Assembly: GCA_020525365.1 (NCBI GenBank)
Contig: JAIZOF010000001.1
Location: 1,325,456-1,389,455 of the forward strand
Source: Sulfurovum sp.
GTDB taxonomy: Bacteria > Campylobacterota > Campylobacteria > Campylobacterales > Sulfurovaceae
DNA length: 64,000 nucleotides
Direction of reading: 5' to 3'
In this document: in pieces, positions 20,693-29,014 of the stretch
How positions within the stretch are numbered: position 1 is the stretch's first letter
How the letters are laid out: each line of letters begins with the position of its first letter
The notes under the pieces: model-generated
The model's input: only the letters and a program-made list of their open reading frames with translations
Database searches by the model: none
What the model was told of the DNA's origin: nothing
Translations under genes and position numbers: made by a program

Positions 20693-20889
20693 TGGCACAA
20701 GAGAGAACTGATGAATGGGCTATTGCCCTACAGGAAAAAAAGCGTGAACTGCAAAAGTGTCAGCAAGAGCATAAAATTTCCAGTTGCCTTAAGTGCGAAA
20801 AACTACTTGCATGTGAACTGCGCAATGCCTATGTCAAATCTGTCTACAACAGTATGAACAAAGGTACAAGTGGTGGGTTTGAATTCTAA
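20692..20889 (+). CDS. Small cysteine-containing protein
   Basis: A 65-aa protein with a Lys/Glu-rich helix followed by CLKCEKLLACELR, a possible metal-binding Cys cluster, and a tail KGTSGGFEF. It overlaps fbp by one base, so expression is coupled. No function is known to me. Its end overlaps the convergent GIY-YIG gene by 4 bases. Confidence 0.75.
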   Translation: MAQERTDEWAIALQEKKRELQKCQQEHKISSCLKCEKLLACELRNAYVKSVYNSMNKGTSGGFEF

Positions 20890-21137
20890 ATATATGTTTC
20901 TATTAACTTTATTTTTCTTTCACGACACATCTTCTTTTTGATGTAGTACTCTCGTTTTGAAGCGCTGCTTCTATCCTTAAATACTTCACTATAGACTAGT
21001 TTTACGGGGCGTCTACTGCGAGTATATTTTGCCCCCTTATTGGAGTGATTATGCTCTTTGACACGACGCTCAAGGTTTGTAGTAATACCAGTATAGAGTG
21101 TCTCATCAGTACACTCAAGCATATAGACATAATACAT
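20886..21137 (-). CDS. GIY-YIG nuclease domain protein
   Basis: An 83-aa single-domain protein of the UPF0213/YhbQ type. It has YYVYMLECTDETLYTGIT (the GIY-YIG pair reads YVY...YTG), NLERRVKEHN with the catalytic Arg, and a later KREYYIKK with the Glu. This gives possible nicking activity on branched or damaged DNA. No DNA-binding domain is attached. Confidence 0.9.
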   Translation of the reverse strand: MYYVYMLECTDETLYTGITTNLERRVKEHNHSNKGAKYTRSRRPVKLVYSEVFKDRSSASKREYYIKKKMCRERKIKLIETYI

Positions 21138-21218
21138 ACTGTTAGTTTACCCTCTCTACAGCACAATTTGGCTAAAATATTTTCTAATTTATAAACTCAT
21201 TTGTTTAAGGATACTGCC

Positions 21219-23174
21219 ATGCCATCTTGTCACAAAGCTTATATTACCACCCCCATCTATTATGTCAACGATATTGCCCATATTGGTCACGCTTATACAA
21301 CTATTATTGCAGATACTCTTGCACGTTATTCACGTATGAGTGGTCTTGAAACTTTTTTTCTCACCGGTACTGACGAACATGGACAGAAAATCGAAGAGTC
21401 TGCTAAAGCCAAAGGGAAAAGTGCACAAGTGTATGCCGATGAGATATCTGCAACCTTTAAAAATCTCTGGGATACCTTTGATATCAGTTATGATAAGTTT
21501 ATTCGTACGACTGATAAAGATCATATAAAAGGTGTGCAGAAAGTATTTAAAGTCATGTATGATAACGGTGACATCTACAAAGATGTCTATAAGGGGCACT
21601 ACTGCATCTCTTGTGAAACTTTCTTTCCTGAAATTCAACTTGTTGATGGTGAATTTTGTCCCGAATGTGGCAAATCAACTACTGTCGTTGAAGAGGAGAG
21701 CTACTTTTTTAAACTCTCTAAATATGAAGATAAACTATTAAAGTGGTATAACGAGCATCCAGAATGTATTCTTCCACGCAGTAAACGCAACGAGGTTATC
21801 CGTTTTGTAGAAGGGGGGCTTGAGGACCTCTCTATTACCCGTACTAGCTTTGACTGGGGCGTTAAGTTACCTACAGAACTTAATGATCCAAAACATGTAA
21901 TGTATGTTTGGCTTGATGCACTTATGAACTATGTTACTGCTCTTGGCTATGGTACCCATGAAGAAAATATGGATTTTTGGCCTGCACGTGTACAGGTTAT
22001 TGGTAAAGATATTCTCCGTTTTCATGCCATCTATTGGCCAGCTTTCTTGATGAGCCTTGGACTGGAACTACCTAAACATATTGCGGCACATGGTTGGTGG
22101 ACACGCGATGGGGAGAAAATGAGCAAATCTAAAGGTAATGTTATCGATCCCAAAGAGGTGGCAGATGCTTATGGGCTAGACAACTTCCGCTATTTCATGC
22201 TCAGAGAGGTACCTTTTGGTGGTGATGGAGACTTTAGTCAAAAGGCACTTATTGACCGTATTAATTCTGACTTAGGGAATGATCTTGGAAACCTACTTAA
22301 TCGTCTTATTGGTATGAGCGGAAAGTACTTTGAGGGAGTAGTAGACTCCTCTCATGTTACCAAATACTATGAAGCAGAACTTCATGAAGTGGAAGTCTCA
22401 CTCAATAAACTTGAACCACTACTTTTTGAAATGCAAATACACCGATATCTCGAAGAGCTCTGGAGACCATTAACCGTGGCAAACAAAGCTATTGATAAAT
22501 ATCAACCATGGACAATGATGAAAGAAGGAAAGGAGGAGGAAGCAATGGCACTTAATGGGCTCATTGCCAATATACTTTCCCAAGTTTCAATTATGCTCTA
22601 TCCTGTGATGCCACAGGTTTGCCCTAAAATTGCTACAGCACTTGGCTTCACTATCGACCACAACAGTTGGCAACAGTACATCAAAAATAGACAGCTATTA
22701 GAGACATTTACCATAGAGAAGATTCCACCGCTCTTCCCCCGCATAGAAGAGCTACGGCTTAAACAAACAACACCAGAAGATACATCCGTCATCCCAGTAT
22801 CTGAGAAAAAAGAGAAGAAACAGGAAACACAAAAAGAGGAAGGTGTAGCCCTCATTGGTATTGATCAATTTTTTCAAACCTCCCTAAAAATTGGTACAGT
22901 TATAAAAGCAGAAGAGGTGCCAAAAAGTAAAAAACTACTCCTATTGCAAGTGGATCTAGGTGAAGAGAATCCTAGACAAATTGTTGCGGGCATCAAAGAG
23001 TGGTACTCGGCTGAGGAGATTCTCAATACACAAGTCTGTGTAGTTGCCAACCTCAAACCTGCAAAACTCATGGGAATGATCAGCGAAGGAATGCTACTTG
23101 CCGCTAAAGATGAAGATGGTCTATGTATGATTCGTCCTGAAAAGTTGAAAAAATCTGGCACATCTATAGGATGA
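21219..23174 (+). CDS. metG: Methionyl-tRNA synthetase
   Basis: Class I synthetase of 651 aa. It has TPIYYVND and HIGHAYTT near the N-terminus, a zinc knob with CISC and CPEC, and the KMSKS motif in GEKMSKSKGNVIDP. A charged linker (about 530-555, rich in K and E) leads to the C-terminal tRNA-binding EMAP/Trbp111 domain (KIGTVIKAEEVPKSKKLL). ATG 21219 is chosen over the earlier in-frame start at 21201, because AAGG stands 8 bases before it. Overlaps the next gene by 4 bases. Confidence 0.95.
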   Translation: MPSCHKAYITTPIYYVNDIAHIGHAYTTIIADTLARYSRMSGLETFFLTGTDEHGQKIEESAKAKGKSAQVYADEISATFKNLWDTFDISYDKFIRTTDKDHIKGVQKVFKVMYDNGDIYKDVYKGHYCISCETFFPEIQLVDGEFCPECGKSTTVVEEESYFFKLSKYEDKLLKWYNEHPECILPRSKRNEVIRFVEGGLEDLSITRTSFDWGVKLPTELNDPKHVMYVWLDALMNYVTALGYGTHEENMDFWPARVQVIGKDILRFHAIYWPAFLMSLGLELPKHIAAHGWWTRDGEKMSKSKGNVIDPKEVADAYGLDNFRYFMLREVPFGGDGDFSQKALIDRINSDLGNDLGNLLNRLIGMSGKYFEGVVDSSHVTKYYEAELHEVEVSLNKLEPLLFEMQIHRYLEELWRPLTVANKAIDKYQPWTMMKEGKEEEAMALNGLIANILSQVSIMLYPVMPQVCPKIATALGFTIDHNSWQQYIKNRQLLETFTIEKIPPLFPRIEELRLKQTTPEDTSVIPVSEKKEKKQETQKEEGVALIGIDQFFQTSLKIGTVIKAEEVPKSKKLLLLQVDLGEENPRQIVAGIKEWYSAEEILNTQVCVVANLKPAKLMGMISEGMLLAAKDEDGLCMIRPEKLKKSGTSIG

Positions 23175-24157
23175 GCATGAAAATAGAAGATATCGTTAAC
23201 CTTACAGAAGGTCAGTTGGTCAACTCGCCTAAGGTTGGTACCATTGAAGCAGCAACTGTCTATGCCTCCAAGATTGATCAAGGAGACCTCTTCTTCTCCT
23301 CTTCTCAAGAGGAGATAGATAAGGCACTTGAAAATGGTGCTTATGCCATCGTTTATGATAATGATAAAATACTTAAAAAAGACGAAGAGATTGCGTGGAT
23401 AAAAGTAAGTAGTGTACAGCTAGCAGCATTTAAACTTATCCGCTACGTTGTACTCAAAAAAGAGGCAAAGTTTTATTATCTTTTAGAACATGAGATGAGT
23501 TTTTTAAAGATGATTCTCACCCACAAAGGGGGCATCGCTTTCATTACCAATGATTGGCGCAAAGCCTTTGAGAAGATACTCAACTCTGACAATACCCTGT
23601 TCGTAGGTACCGATAAAACATTACTACATATGATTAAACCTGATATACCGTATTTAAACAGAGAAGTTGAAGGATACCCCATCTCCGATACACTCTTTCG
23701 AACAACTTTTAAAGTCAATGGCTTTATCTACCAAGAAAAAAAGATGATTCCCTTTCACTTGGAGTATCTACTGCGAGTAGTACGTTTTTGCAATACTCAC
23801 GAACTACCCTACTCAATTGATCGTATCAGATACACCAAACACTTTATTCCTACACATATTGATGGAAATCTAAATCATACTAAGTCTAGCAGAAGCGATA
23901 AGGTTGCTATCTTTGTTGATAACTTACCCGATATTGAGAAGGCGCGCGAATATGTTAAATGCTCCAATATGTGGGTTAAAAGTATTGTACTCACCCCCCC
24001 TAAGACCAAGGTACCAGGGATAGACCATCCTCACTGGTTTGAGGACGAAGAAGAGGTACGTGAGCTACTCAAGAGTATGCATTTTAATTATGCTTTTATT
24101 TACAACACCGATAAGCGTATACTCAATACAATAAAAGAGACGTATAGCCTATTTTAA
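23171..24157 (+). CDS. MurE/MurF N-terminal-domain-like protein
   Basis: A 328-aa protein translationally coupled to metG. The first ~75 residues (GQLVNSP...ASKIDQGDLFFSSSQEEIDKALENGAYAIVYDN in pieces) match the UDP-MurNAc-binding domain of Mur ligases. The ATP-binding loop GTNGKT and the C-terminal ligase domain are not present. The remaining ~250 residues have no motif I can name. It could be a scaffold or regulator of wall synthesis, or a Mur-domain protein turned to another substrate. Confidence 0.6.
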   Translation: MSMKIEDIVNLTEGQLVNSPKVGTIEAATVYASKIDQGDLFFSSSQEEIDKALENGAYAIVYDNDKILKKDEEIAWIKVSSVQLAAFKLIRYVVLKKEAKFYYLLEHEMSFLKMILTHKGGIAFITNDWRKAFEKILNSDNTLFVGTDKTLLHMIKPDIPYLNREVEGYPISDTLFRTTFKVNGFIYQEKKMIPFHLEYLLRVVRFCNTHELPYSIDRIRYTKHFIPTHIDGNLNHTKSSRSDKVAIFVDNLPDIEKAREYVKCSNMWVKSIVLTPPKTKVPGIDHPHWFEDEEEVRELLKSMHFNYAFIYNTDKRILNTIKETYSLF

Positions 24158-24345
24158 AGGCTTGTCTGCTCTTACTCCTTACTTCCTAAACTACCTTAGT
24201 AATTCATACTTCATTGATTCCCAAAATCATTCAATATAGTGCGTATCTGGAGGTCATATCAAAAGGAGGGTAGCTAAAATATCATTTTGATACCCCCATT
24301 TCACATACAATCAATTAATTAATATTTAAAGAAGTGTTGTTAGAA

Positions 24346-24351
24346 TACAAT
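24346..24351 (+). promoter_or_regulatory. -10 box for the exported-protein module
   Basis: TACAAT in TTAGAATACAATAG, 22 bases before the ATG of the module's first gene. The start point expected near 24358 would give a very short leader that contains the G-run. Confidence 0.4.
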
Positions 24352-24360
24352 AGATACGAA

Positions 24361-24369
24361 GGGGGGGGG
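24361..24369 (+). repeat. Homopolymeric G tract (nine G) at the ribosome site
   Basis: Nine consecutive G stand where the Shine-Dalgarno sequence should be, 4 bases before the ATG at 24374. Runs of 8 or more G are the classic slippage-prone tracts of Campylobacter and Helicobacter phase-variable genes. It is striking in this AT-rich DNA. Length changes would alter ribosome binding or spacing rather than reading frame. TATAAT directly follows the run and overlaps the ATG, so a promoter-spacer role is an alternative. Confidence 0.85.
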
Positions 24370-24373
24370 TATA

Positions 24374-25507
24374 ATGAAAATATTTAAAAAAGTTGGAATT
24401 GCTTTAGTGATGATGATTGCTTTAGGTTTTAGTGGATGTGGAGACAGCAATACACAAAATGAAAATAATCCATCTGTTGAATATGGTGGAGATACAGAAG
24501 GAGATAATGATATATCAAAGTATACAAATGCAGATTGGTTATATCAAAATTATTTTGGAGAGTATGGATTCCCAAATGAATTAAAATGGATGATGCTACC
24601 AGAGCTTCAGATGATAGCAAATGGTTTTGCTATGCAGTATGCAAAAGGTGAAGATGTTCAAAAATCAATTTTACACTTAAATACCGCCATGACAACATCG
24701 TATTACAGTGGAAAACTTAATTCAATGGCTCAGTCAATGCAAGAAGGGTATCAAGAGGGTTTATATAATGTACATGATGTCAATCAAACCGTATTAAATC
24801 ATCAAAAGACTACGCGAAAAATAACTGCAGAGACTCAAAAAAATATTAATGAATCAATAAAACGTAAAAAGCAGTATAAAAAAGAACAAGAAGAGTTGGT
24901 TAAAAAATATCACTTGCCATACAGCATACCAGATAAAGTAACAAAAACTATTATATATTCTCCAGCAATGAAAGACAGTGGAGGGAAGAGTGGTTTGGTT
25001 GATAAGATAAACAAGTATTCTCATGATACAAAATTTAGTGGGTTAGATAAATGGGATTGGTCAAATGCAGATTTCTTTTGGACAAATGGAACTGGTGGTA
25101 TTGGGCATATGGGGTTAATTGATGCAAGTGATCGTAATGGATTTTGTGTGGTAATTGATTCAATGCCAGGTGTTGGTGTTCAATCTCATTATGGGCTTAC
25201 TGATTATGCGAACAAAAGTGGAAATAGTGATTGGACCACCATTGAAGGATACGAATATACTGCATGGAGTCCCTCTGACTCAAAAAGAAATGATGTACTC
25301 CAATTTGCCTACAGTAGAGTAGGAAAAACGAGTTATAGCTTGCTGGTTAGTAAAAATAATAGAAATAAATCTTATTGTTCAAGTTTCATATGGCAAGCTT
25401 TTTACGATAGTGGAGTCAACCTTGATAGTGATGGTGGTTTTTTTGTATGGCCTAGAGACATAACAAATCACTCATCTGTAATGATGTTTAATAGTCAAAA
25501 TCGATAA
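24374..25507 (+). CDS. YiiX-like permuted cysteine hydrolase lipoprotein
   Basis: A 377-aa lipoprotein (signal with lipobox FSGC, Cys22). Residues 142-180 form a Lys/Glu-rich helix. The C-terminal half resembles permuted NlpC/P60-like hydrolases of the YiiX/YebB type, with a His in GGIGHMGLID (H245), a Cys in SYCSSFIWQAF (C335) and WPRDI near 360. Such enzymes cut amide or ester bonds in peptidoglycan or lipids; the substrate is not evident. It heads a four-gene run of exported proteins and sits behind the G9 tract. Gene composition is AT-richer than the neighbours. Confidence 0.75.
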   Translation: MKIFKKVGIALVMMIALGFSGCGDSNTQNENNPSVEYGGDTEGDNDISKYTNADWLYQNYFGEYGFPNELKWMMLPELQMIANGFAMQYAKGEDVQKSILHLNTAMTTSYYSGKLNSMAQSMQEGYQEGLYNVHDVNQTVLNHQKTTRKITAETQKNINESIKRKKQYKKEQEELVKKYHLPYSIPDKVTKTIIYSPAMKDSGGKSGLVDKINKYSHDTKFSGLDKWDWSNADFFWTNGTGGIGHMGLIDASDRNGFCVVIDSMPGVGVQSHYGLTDYANKSGNSDWTTIEGYEYTAWSPSDSKRNDVLQFAYSRVGKTSYSLLVSKNNRNKSYCSSFIWQAFYDSGVNLDSDGGFFVWPRDITNHSSVMMFNSQNR

Positions 25508-25509
25508 CC

Positions 25510-26709
25510 ATGAAACATGCATTGGTTTTAATATCATTATTACTCATTGGGCATGCTGCTAAAACTGATACCTCAAAGATAGTACAAAAATGTGAAAATA
25601 CTTTTGTACTATCTGGATATGGGAATCAAATTATGCTTTTTGAGCATAAAGACAATAGCACAAAGTTTAACCTTTTAAAGATATACCATCAAGGAAATAA
25701 TGCTTTTTATGATTGTAAAAGAAATATAATCATTGCTTTGCAAAATAAAAAGAGAAGGCTAAAAGAGGGAATTTTAATTTACAACATTAGCAACAATTCA
25801 CAAAAACTATATGAAACAAATAGTGGATTTAATGGCATTATTGCTAAGTATAAAGATGGATTTATCTATAGCACCAGCAAAACCAAACTAAACAAAGTCA
25901 ATAATAATCAATTTGGTTATATCCCAAAAAATAAAATATTTTCAAAAAGTTTGATTTTAAATAGCAAAAATAACGAATTGTGGTATCACTATACAGAAGA
26001 TAGGTTTTTCGACTTAAACAAAAGGAGTGTAATCAAAACCTATCCATTTGGTATGTGGAAAATTTCCGAAATAATCAATCATGACCTATATGTTTATGCT
26101 GGAGATTTTTTAAAAATAAACCTAATAAACAAAAAAGCAACAAACCTATGGAGTATTGACCACCATATGTTAAAGCAAAATACAAAAGAGCTAAAATTAC
26201 CCAAAGCAAGAGTTGGGCTTTTTGTAAATGGTGTCTATTTCATCATAACATCTTCCAAGAGTTGGGATACGGTTACAAATAGGAACAACACAAAAGCAGT
26301 CAAATTTAAAAAAGGTGCCATATATCAAATTAAAAATCAAAAACTTTCATTTACAACCCTATTACCTTTTGATGATATTGTTTATGCCAATAGTCCAGAT
26401 AAAAAGTATTTATATATTTTTACAAAATCTAGAAAAGTAATCAAATACCATATTGAGAAAAATAAAATAGTACAAATATATAAATTGAACATTCATTTAG
26501 ATCAAAAATTTGAATTAGCAACTGTTGGGTTTACTGATGATAATTTTATCATATCATTTGAAGAGGATAGATACAGAAATGCCTATATCGTATTAGCAAA
26601 TAAAAATTTTACACATTTTAGCAAACCTTACAATATAAGAATGGGCGGCATAGACATAGCCACTCAAAAAAGTATTCATACAAACCATATGAGGGTGAAC
26701 AATCTGTGA
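25510..26709 (+). CDS. Secreted protein, possibly beta-propeller
   Basis: A 399-aa protein with a short signal peptide (about residues 1-16, ending HAA). The rest is a series of short beta-strand-like segments, such as GILIYNISNN, DGFIYSTSK, LYVYAGDFLKINL and KYLYIFTKSRKVIKYH. They repeat at about 40-50 residue intervals, as in a WD40/PQQ-like propeller, though no classic motif is seen. It starts 2 bases after the hydrolase stop, so the two are co-expressed. Function unknown; it may be a binding partner of the hydrolase or protease. Confidence 0.6.
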   Translation: MKHALVLISLLLIGHAAKTDTSKIVQKCENTFVLSGYGNQIMLFEHKDNSTKFNLLKIYHQGNNAFYDCKRNIIIALQNKKRRLKEGILIYNISNNSQKLYETNSGFNGIIAKYKDGFIYSTSKTKLNKVNNNQFGYIPKNKIFSKSLILNSKNNELWYHYTEDRFFDLNKRSVIKTYPFGMWKISEIINHDLYVYAGDFLKINLINKKATNLWSIDHHMLKQNTKELKLPKARVGLFVNGVYFIITSSKSWDTVTNRNNTKAVKFKKGAIYQIKNQKLSFTTLLPFDDIVYANSPDKKYLYIFTKSRKVIKYHIEKNKIVQIYKLNIHLDQKFELATVGFTDDNFIISFEEDRYRNAYIVLANKNFTHFSKPYNIRMGGIDIATQKSIHTNHMRVNNL

Positions 26710-26774
26710 AAAGAACAGCTGTCTCGTTTAAGTTGTTGCCTATTTTTTGAGGTTATTTTGTCTGGAGATGAAAA

Positions 26775-27167
26775 ATGCAATATTTTACCATTACTTTAGT
26801 TTTAAGCGTACAACTTTTTGCAAATAACCTATATTGGTATAACGATAATCAAAAAATACAAATTTACAATCTTGGTTATGATGAAAAGTATCATGCATTT
26901 TTTTACAGTAACTCTAAAAAGCGAAAAGCTAAAAAGATGGTATTAACAAACAATATCATTTTAGCTTTCAAGAAAAAAGTTGGTACCGATACATTAAATA
27001 TGATACTAGATAAGTATCATTTACAATTGATTCAAGCAATGGCTATAGGTAATGGTTTTTATGTATTGAGATGTTTAGACAATAACCCTTTAGGCGTTGC
27101 AAATCAAATATATGAGAATGAAAATAATATTAAATCATCATATCCAGACTGGATGTATTCAAAGTAA
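26775..27167 (+). CDS. Stand-alone subtilase pro-domain-like protein
   Basis: A 130-aa exported protein (signal ending LFANN) made up of what looks like the pro-domain of an S8 peptidase. It has a strand MVLTNNIILAFKKKV, a helix and strand DKYHLQLIQAM, then GNGFYVLRC and the typical close ANQIYENENNIKSSYPDW. In most subtilases this folds the enzyme and inhibits it in cis. Here it has its own signal peptide and stop. Its stop codon shares one base with the protease ATG, so both are made together. Confidence 0.65.
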   Translation: MQYFTITLVLSVQLFANNLYWYNDNQKIQIYNLGYDEKYHAFFYSNSKKRKAKKMVLTNNIILAFKKKVGTDTLNMILDKYHLQLIQAMAIGNGFYVLRCLDNNPLGVANQIYENENNIKSSYPDWMYSK

Positions 27168-28636
27168 TGAAATTATTATTGATCCTATTATTGGCAATAT
27201 TATTAATAGGTTGTGGAGAAAACAACAAAGAGGACCCACTCAAAAAAGACCAATGGTATTTAGATGGGTCAAAAAATGAATATATTGATATAAACTTACA
27301 ACATAGTTTATATAGAGGGAGAAACGTATTGATAGCCATTGTTGATAATGGTATAGATATTTTTCATGAGGATTTAAAAGAGAATATTGGGGTTGGTAGC
27401 TATAGTTATCTCACAAAAGAGTATAGTTTTAATGATGCAAATCATGGAACCGCATGTGCTGGAATAATCGCAGGGGTTGAAGGAAATGGCAAAGGCATAA
27501 GAGGAATTGCTTCAAAAGCAAAAGTAATAGGCTACAATGCATTAAAAGTACCATCTATTAGTAATATTGCAGATGCGCTTATAAGAAATAAAGAAAAAGT
27601 TTGGATTTCAAATAATAGTTGGGGTGATTTTAATTCATGGGGTGAGCCATTATTATTAAGAAGCATCGAAGAAGAGGCCTTAAAAGATGGTGTGCGGTAT
27701 GGTAGAAATGGAAAAGGTATTATTTATGTATTTAGTGCGGGAAATGGTTCAGCAGACGAGAAGAGTGTGCCAACTGACAATGTCAATTATAGTGGATTAG
27801 TGAACAACAGATATACAATACCAGTTGGTGCAGTTGATGAATTTGGTAAAAAAGCCCACTATTCAGAAGTGGGTGCTACATTAATTGTTGTTGCTCCATC
27901 AAAAGGGAGTACTGAAGGGGCTGGAATTGTTACAACAGATGTGACAGGAGAAAAGGGTTACAACCCTGAAACTTTCCCTAGTGATTATAAAAATCACAGT
28001 TATACCAAGAATTTTGGCGGAACTTCTGCATCAGCACCCATGGTAAGTGGTGTTGTTGCATTAATGCTTGAAGCAAATTCGCATTTAACTTGGCGAGATG
28101 TTAGAATGGTATTGGCTCAAAGTGCTACTAAAAATGACCCCAACGATAGTGATTGGGAGTACAATGGTGCAAATTTGCATATTAACCATAAATATGGATT
28201 TGGTTTAGTCAATGCAAAAGAAGCCATAGATTTAGCATTAAATTGGAAGGGTGTAGCAGAGGAAAAATTGATAGAAAAATTTCAAGATGTTAATGTATCA
28301 ATTCCTGACAATAATGACAATGGGGTAGATGGTGTTATCAATATAGAAAAAAATATTTCTATTGAATTTATTGATATTTATTTTAATACAAATGATCATC
28401 AAAAATTAGGAGATTTAGAAATTACTCTCATATCACCATATGGAACAAAAAGTATATTGGCACAAAGACATGAAGAAGCGTTTGAGGGTATTTTTAAATA
28501 TAATAATTGGAGGTTTGGAACAATGAGACATCTTAATGAGTATTCAAAGGGTGAATGGAAATTGCAAGTAAAAGATTTACGAGAAGGCAATAGTGGTACT
28601 TTTATATCGTGGGGATTAAAAATTTATGGGCATTAG
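27167..28636 (+). CDS. Kexin-like S8 serine protease lipoprotein with P-domain
   Basis: A 489-aa subtilase with a lipoprotein signal (LLIGC, Cys16), no pro-domain of its own, and the catalytic triad Asp60 (IAIVDNGID), His93 (NHGTACAGI) and Ser287 (GGTSASAPM). NNSWG and FSAGNGS contribute to the substrate and oxyanion sites. The last ~110 residues form a proprotein-convertase P-domain (LGDLEITLISPYGT, WKLQVKDLREGNSG...SWGLKIYGH). It is expected to be surface- or periplasm-anchored. The order prodomain-like ORF then protease suggests activation in trans. Codon use is richer in A and T than the flanking housekeeping genes. Confidence 0.9.
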   Translation: MKLLLILLLAILLIGCGENNKEDPLKKDQWYLDGSKNEYIDINLQHSLYRGRNVLIAIVDNGIDIFHEDLKENIGVGSYSYLTKEYSFNDANHGTACAGIIAGVEGNGKGIRGIASKAKVIGYNALKVPSISNIADALIRNKEKVWISNNSWGDFNSWGEPLLLRSIEEEALKDGVRYGRNGKGIIYVFSAGNGSADEKSVPTDNVNYSGLVNNRYTIPVGAVDEFGKKAHYSEVGATLIVVAPSKGSTEGAGIVTTDVTGEKGYNPETFPSDYKNHSYTKNFGGTSASAPMVSGVVALMLEANSHLTWRDVRMVLAQSATKNDPNDSDWEYNGANLHINHKYGFGLVNAKEAIDLALNWKGVAEEKLIEKFQDVNVSIPDNNDNGVDGVINIEKNISIEFIDIYFNTNDHQKLGDLEITLISPYGTKSILAQRHEEAFEGIFKYNNWRFGTMRHLNEYSKGEWKLQVKDLREGNSGTFISWGLKIYGH

Positions 28637-29014
28637 GTGCAACAAAACCTCATATTAAAAATAAATGTATCAATAAAATCGATTTAAGCGAAGATACTAT
28701 TGCCCATCAAAAAACAAAAAAATAGTTTCGTTAGATTATGTTAGCAGATATCTATTTTGAAGATAAGGCATACGAGAATAAAAACAACGATAGATCAAGG
28801 GGTGCGTACAACTATATATTTTAAAATGTTTTGTTATCATAGACCTAAAAAGAAGCAAACGCACGCATTAGGACATAGGAAAGATGGGTATGTATGTCAA
28901 TATGTTCGATGACTTAGAGATAAACAAGGCAGAAGAAGCAGAGCTAGATGGGAAGGGTTATACACCTACCTTACTCTTCCCATACTCTAGTCTTATACAT
29001 GCAAGGTAAACTCC
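28637..29014. other. Intergenic stretch after the protease module
   Basis: About 380 bases with no long frame on either strand. It has short coding-like fragments broken by stops and one small frame with a ribosome site (listed separately). No inverted repeats or transposase signature were found. It may be the decayed right border of the accessory module. Confidence 0.5.
28884..29009 (+). CDS. Possible 41-aa small protein
   Basis: A small frame beginning MGMYVNMFDDLEINKAEEAE and ending LIHAR, with GGACATAGGAAAG just before the ATG. The start is acidic with no signal peptide or membrane segment, and I recognise no family. It could be a real small gene or the remnant of a larger one. Confidence 0.22.
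   Translation: MGMYVNMFDDLEINKAEEAELDGKGYTPTLLFPYSSLIHAR

Noticed and set aside
28637-29014. Insertion sequence border
   Set aside because: No terminal inverted repeats, target duplication or transposase motif could be seen.
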